A stretch of DNA of 9,383 nucleotides, taken from positions 1 through 9,383 of the forward strand of contig WFRA01000292.1 in the NCBI GenBank assembly GCA_015486775.1, written 5' to 3'. The notes below the pieces were generated by a model. It ran no database searches. It was not told the origin of the DNA and saw only the letters and a program-made list of their open reading frames with translations. Below, piece by piece: positions 6,255 through 9,383 of the stretch; position 1 is the first letter of the stretch; each line of letters starts with the position of its first letter. Source of the stretch: Kiritimatiellales bacterium (GTDB lineage Bacteria; Verrucomicrobiota; Kiritimatiellia; Kiritimatiellales; Pontiellaceae). Made by a program: the position numbers and the translations under genes.

Positions 6255-6623
6255 ATGTCCGAAGAAAACACACTCGAAAACATCAAGATCGACGGTTCCA
6301 ACCTCTGGAAGGAGGAAAACATCACCGACCTGAAAGTGGGCAACATACGCCGCCTGACCCCCATCAAGATCGACGGCACCGAGGACGATTCGCGCACCGC
6401 GACCTACTCCGCCACCACCAACATCATGACCCCCAGCGGCGCGCTTCCAATCTCCGGGGAAATCGATGCCTCCACGTTAGCTGAAGCGGTTGAAAAATTT
6501 CCGGATGCCATCAACGCCGCCGTCAAGAAGCTTCAGGACGAAATGGTTCGCATGCAGCAGGAGCAGGCCAGCAAGATCGTCACCCCCGACCAGCTCCGCG
6601 GCGGCAACGACATCATCGTCTAG
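6255..6623 (+). CDS. Small soluble hypothetical protein
   Basis: A 122-residue protein without signal peptide or membrane segment. I do not recognise it. The N-terminal half is beta-like and acidic, with two similar short pieces containing IKIDG (residues 10-14 and 37-41). The C-terminal half, from about residue 70 to 105, is predicted by eye to be a long amphipathic helix (TLAEAVEKFPDAINAAVKKLQDEMVRMQ, in part), which suggests oligomerisation or binding to a partner. It ends with a short hydrophobic DIIV. AAGGA lies six bases before the ATG. It stands alone: 148 bases from the upstream gene, and only 30 bases from the convergent deacetylase-like gene, with no clear terminator hairpin between them. 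Codon use looks like that of the neighbours, which supports it being real. Confidence 0.75.
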   Translation: MSEENTLENIKIDGSNLWKEENITDLKVGNIRRLTPIKIDGTEDDSRTATYSATTNIMTPSGALPISGEIDASTLAEAVEKFPDAINAAVKKLQDEMVRMQQEQASKIVTPDQLRGGNDIIV

Positions 6624-6653
6624 AGCACCTGCCGCCCCCCCGCTTGCGCGACG

Positions 6654-7460
6654 CTATTTATAGAGCTCCGAGAGCAGATGGAAGGTGTAGCCCTGATTTT
6701 CCAGGGTCTGGAAGCTGTCGCGGATGGTGGCGGCAGTCTCGGCGCTCCATGCGTGGCCGATCACGATCACATATCCGTTTTTCCGAGCCTTGGAAACCGC
6801 CTGCCCCCACATCTTGCGGATATGGTCACGGTCGTGCTGGATATCGAGGAAGACATCGCGCTGCTCCATGTGCATGCCCAGCGACCGGGCCGCGGAGGGC
6901 ACCTGCGAGTTGTACGAGGTTTTGCTGTCGAGAAAAAAGAGTCCACGCGCCCGGCAGTCGTCCAGCACGGCACGCATCAGCTCCGGGGATTCCGTCACCC
7001 GCGACCCCATGTGGTTGTTCATGCCCACCGCGCCGCGAACCGAAGCCAGATTCCTGCCGAGGATCGCGGAGACCTCCGAGGAAGGAGTGGCGCTATAGAT
7101 CCCCCCTTTGCCCAACGCGACCGAGTGCGAGTAGGCCTCCATCGGCTGGTGCAGGATGGCCTGCTTGTTCGCATGGCGGGCAATGGCTCGGCAGACCTGT
7201 TCCGTATCCTTGAGATGCGGTAGCACGGCGATCGTCATCGGAACGGGAATCTCCAAAAACCGGCGGGTCTCGGAGAGCGCCAGCCCGGCATCGTCGATCA
7301 CCAGGAAAATCTGTTTGTGGCGCGCCACCGGCGGAGCGGAAACCTTTTGCGGGGGAACTGGGCTACGGCAACCGCAGAGCAACAGGCTCAAACCTAACCC
7401 GTAAAAAGTAAGATAGGCAAAATATAGATTCTTGCGTTTATTGTGCCTTTTTGCGGTCAT
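6654..7460 (-). CDS. Divergent polysaccharide deacetylase (YibQ/DUF610) lipoprotein
   Basis: A 268-residue protein of the divergent polysaccharide deacetylase family (Polysacc_deac_2, E. coli YibQ type). Family motifs in order are IFLVIDDAGL (Asp56-Asp57), TIAVLP (76-81), HQPMEA (His104, Glu108), GMNNHMGSRVT (Asn148-Asn149-His150), FFLDSKT (Asp178), DVFLD (202-206) and VIGHA (His236). These supply the Asp and His residues that bind metal in related deacetylases; activity of the family is largely unproven. The N-terminus has a basic region, one hydrophobic segment (about 12-30) and a lipobox-like LLCGC with Cys31, so it is probably a lipoprotein facing the periplasm. I chose ATG 7460 because it gives a normal signal peptide. 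ATGs at 7481 and 7499 are in frame, and the last would overlap ribE by 8 bp; none has a strong ribosome site. It follows ribE closely and is likely co-transcribed. Confidence 0.88.
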   Translation of the reverse strand: MTAKRHNKRKNLYFAYLTFYGLGLSLLLCGCRSPVPPQKVSAPPVARHKQIFLVIDDAGLALSETRRFLEIPVPMTIAVLPHLKDTEQVCRAIARHANKQAILHQPMEAYSHSVALGKGGIYSATPSSEVSAILGRNLASVRGAVGMNNHMGSRVTESPELMRAVLDDCRARGLFFLDSKTSYNSQVPSAARSLGMHMEQRDVFLDIQHDRDHIRKMWGQAVSKARKNGYVIVIGHAWSAETAATIRDSFQTLENQGYTFHLLSELYK

Positions 7461-7491
7461 CTTTTCTTTATCGCAAAGCATTTCTCCGCGC

Positions 7492-8118
7492 CTACCCATT
7501 CAGGTTCAGGCGATAGTCCTGCCCTCCGCCAAATTCGAGGATGCGCTGGACATGCTTGCCAAGGATGTCGGCCTCGAGGTTTACCTTGGTGCCGACCTTG
7601 AATTCCGACATATCGGTCTCCTGAATCGTGTGCGGGATGATGTGGACAACAAAGCCATTGTCGGTCAATTCGGCGACGGTCAGCGAGATGCCGTCGATGG
7701 CGATGGAGCCCTTGTAGACCATCAGCATGAGCATGTCGCGCGAGCATTCGACCGTATACTTGAAGTCGCGCCCGACCTCCTCAATCTTCGCCACGGTGCC
7801 GGTGTTGTCGACATGGCCGGTCACGATGTGCCCGCCGAGCGTGTCGCCCAGCGCCAGCGCCTGCTCCAAGTTCACCAGATCGCCCGGCTTCTTTTCGCCG
7901 AGATTGGTTTTATCGAACGTTTCACCGAGTACGTCGAACATGAGCGCATCGCCCTCCATGGCCGCCACCGTTAGGCAGGTGCCGTTGACGGCAATGCTGT
8001 CGCCCAGCCCAACGAGCCTGTCGAACGGGCGGTTCGGCACCATCGCGATCCGCCCCGCCGTGCCCTCCATTTTGATGTCAGTGATATTTCCAAGCCTTTG
8101 GACAATTCCGGTAAACAT
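7492..8118 (-). CDS. ribE: Riboflavin synthase, alpha subunit
   Basis: A 208-residue cytosolic enzyme that converts two 6,7-dimethyl-8-ribityllumazine molecules into riboflavin and a pyrimidinedione. It starts with the hallmark MFTGIV and consists of two homologous lumazine-binding barrels: the first with VNGTCLTV (44-51, Cys48) and the linker GGHIVTGHVD (95-104, His102), the second with IDGISLTV (141-148) and IPHT (161-164). Cys48 and His102 fall at the positions of the conserved E. coli residues. Length is typical of the family. ATG 8118 has AAGGAG five bases upstream. No FMN riboswitch is recognisable in the 250 bases upstream, and no other rib genes are in the window; the next gene in the same direction is the YibQ-like lipoprotein. 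Also named ribC in some genomes. Confidence 0.96.
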   Translation of the reverse strand: MFTGIVQRLGNITDIKMEGTAGRIAMVPNRPFDRLVGLGDSIAVNGTCLTVAAMEGDALMFDVLGETFDKTNLGEKKPGDLVNLEQALALGDTLGGHIVTGHVDNTGTVAKIEEVGRDFKYTVECSRDMLMLMVYKGSIAIDGISLTVAELTDNGFVVHIIPHTIQETDMSEFKVGTKVNLEADILGKHVQRILEFGGGQDYRLNLNG

Positions 8119-8371
8119 GCTTTCTCCTTAATCTGATCCGTAACGGAAAGTTTGAAATTTTTGAACCGGGAGACTCCCCCCTTGGGCCTCGCGAATCAAG
8201 TATTAAACGGCGGCAGGTCGCCACCTTAACTCCGGCAGGCTGCCAGGAAAGCTCATCGCGACCGCTCAAAAAATGCGCAAGGCCAACCAGCGGGTCTTTT
8301 TTGGAAGGAACATTCTTCGGCGATCGTTCTGCCGGTATTGGTAGAGGAGTGTGGGGCAAGGGTTTCGGGGA
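8119..8371. other. Non-coding, hairpin-rich spacer upstream of ribE
   Basis: No convincing gene lies in these 253 bases; the short open frames are not protein-like. Several small inverted repeats are clustered: GGCAG/CTGCC around 8234-8244, GGCG...CGCC at 8209-8222, GGGAG/CTCCC at 8168-8178, CGGC...GCCG around 8319-8335 and TCCG/CGGA near 8131-8141. It must contain the ribE promoter unless ribE is read from the gene at 8372. No FMN riboswitch consensus was seen on the ribE strand. It may be an untranslated leader, a dispersed repeat or both. Confidence 0.4.
8260..8302 (+). terminator. Weak terminator-like hairpin with T-run
   Basis: GACCGCT at 8260-8266 pairs with AGCGGGTC at 8289-8296 (one bulged G), followed directly by six T at 8297-8302. 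This would end transcription on the plus strand, yet no plus-strand gene leads into it, and the loop of 22 bases is long. It could limit antisense transcripts or be chance. Confidence 0.25.
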
Positions 8372-9373
8372 TCAGGATTTCCCGAATTTCTTCATCTTTT
8401 CCGCGTGCTCCTTCTCGACCTCTCTCTTGAGCGCTTCGTATTTCTTGATCTGCTCTTCTTTCCGCCCTTCAACCCCGCCGATAATGTAGAGCTTGGTGTT
8501 CACAGCCTGTCGGCTGGTATGGGAAAACAAGGCCTTTCCAATGAAGGGAATTTTCCGGAGATAGGGAATCCCGCTATCCATATCCATCATTTTCTGGATC
8601 GTCAGCTCGCTCAGCATCTCAAGCTGCCCCGGCTTGAAATCGATTGATGTGTCTACCGTCCTGAAGGAGACGATCGGAACCCGGGTGCCCCTCTCCCGAC
8701 GGTCGTTTTCGCGCAGAACCTCCGAAATGCTCATTTTCATTTTGGCATGCACCAGCCCGTTCTTTTGAATGGTTGGCTGGGCTTCGATCTTTGCGCCCAC
8801 ATCGATAAAATCGGTAATCTTCTGTTCGCGGTTTCCAATCACCTTCGTGGTCATGTACGGTTCTTTCGAAATCAGCTCCGCTGTGCCCTTCTCCTTGTCC
8901 TTTACGGAAATACGCGTATTCACAAGCAACCGGCCACTGTCGAGCATGGCAACACTTCTGCTCGCAAAAGACCAAAAATCGTTCCCGATTTTAAAAACCC
9001 CCGCAATATCCCCGATTTCCCGCTCAGGAAGGATGGTTGAGATCAGCATGGAAAATCCCTGAAGCGTTGCATTGGGACTCGAGTCTACCTTGTTTGCGGC
9101 AAACCGGTGGCTATGCCCAAAATCATCGACATGTTCCACGATGAAAAAAGAAATGCTGAGGTTCGCCCCGGGAACCAAAAAAGGTTTTTCTGCCTTCTCG
9201 GCGGTCGGCTTTGGCGCTACGGCTTTCTTAACGGCCGGCTTTGGCACGGCGGCCTTCTTGGCAACCGGTTTCGGTGCCGCAGCCTTCCCGTCGGCGGCCC
9301 AGGCGGAACCGGAAAACAGAAGAACAGGCACCACCGCAAAAAAAAGAACCATTTTCTGCAGGAACACCTCCAT
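8372..9373 (-). CDS. Exported secretin-domain protein (GspD/PilQ C-domain-like)
   Basis: A protein of about 333 residues with a signal peptide (hydrophobic 8-22, cleavage after SAWA, residue 26), an Ala/Pro/Lys linker (31-64), and a region at about 70-300 that follows the pattern of the secretin domain of type II/III secretion and type IV pilus outer-membrane channels: a start-strand SISFFIVEHV (73-82), SGRLLVNTRISV (146-157), VGAKIEAQPTI (192-202), MKMSISEV (212-219), VPIVSFRTVDTSI (232-244), the FKPGQ turn (246-250) and IPYLRKIPFIGKALF (269-283). A Lys/Glu-rich helix forms the tail (303-333). The N0-N3 domains normal in secretins are absent. It could be a small stand-alone secretin or a relative lost from a pore. 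The start at 9373 gives a Lys in the n-region; an ATG at 9352 is possible, and since the frame is open to the window edge the true start may lie outside. Confidence 0.78.
   Translation of the reverse strand: MEVFLQKMVLFFAVVPVLLFSGSAWAADGKAAAPKPVAKKAAVPKPAVKKAVAPKPTAEKAEKPFLVPGANLSISFFIVEHVDDFGHSHRFAANKVDSSPNATLQGFSMLISTILPEREIGDIAGVFKIGNDFWSFASRSVAMLDSGRLLVNTRISVKDKEKGTAELISKEPYMTTKVIGNREQKITDFIDVGAKIEAQPTIQKNGLVHAKMKMSISEVLRENDRRERGTRVPIVSFRTVDTSIDFKPGQLEMLSELTIQKMMDMDSGIPYLRKIPFIGKALFSHTSRQAVNTKLYIIGGVEGRKEEQIKKYEALKREVEKEHAEKMKKFGKS
9194..9283 (-). repeat. Three 30-bp tandem repeats encoding an Ala-Pro-Lys linker
   Basis: Within the secretin-like gene, residues 31-40, 41-50 and 51-60 are three ten-residue copies of the type AAxPKPxxKK. 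They follow the signal peptide directly and precede the folded domain. Such basic, Pro-rich linkers often span the periplasm or contact peptidoglycan. Copies are diverged but keep the exact 30-base period. Confidence 0.8.
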
Positions 9374-9383
9374 TCCATATCTA

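Noticed and set aside
5182..6333. A 383-codon open frame overlapping the aspartyl-protease-like gene, entered next to an A8 run, as a possible programmed frameshift product.
   Set aside because: The alternative frame is Arg/Pro/His-rich low-complexity sequence without a fold pattern, while the main frame is complete with signal peptide and motifs. The A8 run codes plainly for the WKKK stretch.
5477..6397. A 306-codon antisense open frame on the minus strand.
   Set aside because: It lies opposite the exported protein gene, has an Asp/Gly/Val-rich composition and has no credible start context.
6624..6653. A bidirectional terminator between the two convergent genes.
   Set aside because: The 30-base gap contains a C-run but no stable hairpin with a T tract.
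8078..8359. A 93-codon open frame on the minus strand upstream of ribE.
   Set aside because: It overlaps the ribE start in another frame, has no ribosome site and has a composition typical of spacer DNA. The region is better described as hairpin-rich non-coding sequence.

Overview
The window is about 9.4 kb of GC-rich, gene-dense bacterial chromosome. It carries a FucP-type sugar symporter next to a beta-propeller glycosidase and a lipoprotein, class 1B pyrimidine genes (pyrK, pyrD), riboflavin synthase, several exported proteins of unknown function, and a dispersed-type palindromic intergenic repeat. This mix suits a marine or sediment polysaccharide degrader of the PVC group (Kiritimatiellota/Pontiella-like). 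The placement is an inference from gene content and style; no marker gene proves it.

Layout. (1) 1-2422, minus strand: a compact sugar-use cluster read as fucP, then a GH43/GH32-like glycosidase, then a lipoprotein that leaves the window. fucP and the glycosidase are 20 bp apart, and the glycosidase and lipoprotein overlap by 4 bp (ATGA). (2) 2423-2727: the spacer between the divergent fucP and pyrK genes. It holds what looks like the decayed 3' end of a mutarotase-like gene and a good sigma-70 promoter so close to pyrK that the message may be leaderless. (3) 2728-6106, plus strand: pyrK, a 67-bp hairpin repeat, pyrD, a membrane-anchored protein overlapping pyrD by ATGA, and an exported aspartyl-protease-like protein; likely one transcription unit. 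(4) 6255-6623, plus: a small soluble unknown. (5) 6654-8118, minus: ribE and a downstream YibQ-like polysaccharide-deacetylase-fold lipoprotein. (6) 8119-8371: a non-coding stretch rich in short hairpins. (7) 8372-9373, minus: an exported secretin-domain protein with a Pro-Lys-Pro repeat linker, whose start lies near the window edge.

Functionally, the left cluster would cleave a glycan outside the cytoplasm and import a fucose-like monosaccharide by proton symport. PyrK and PyrD together form the NAD-linked dihydroorotate dehydrogenase of UMP synthesis. RibE makes the riboflavin needed for the FMN and FAD cofactors of that same enzyme, although it is not in the same operon. I found no defence system, CRISPR array, tRNA, rRNA or transposase here. 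The less ordinary signals are the gene remnant, the possibly leaderless pyrK, the hairpin repeat inside the pyr operon, the degenerate aspartyl-protease-like protein and the minimal secretin-like protein.
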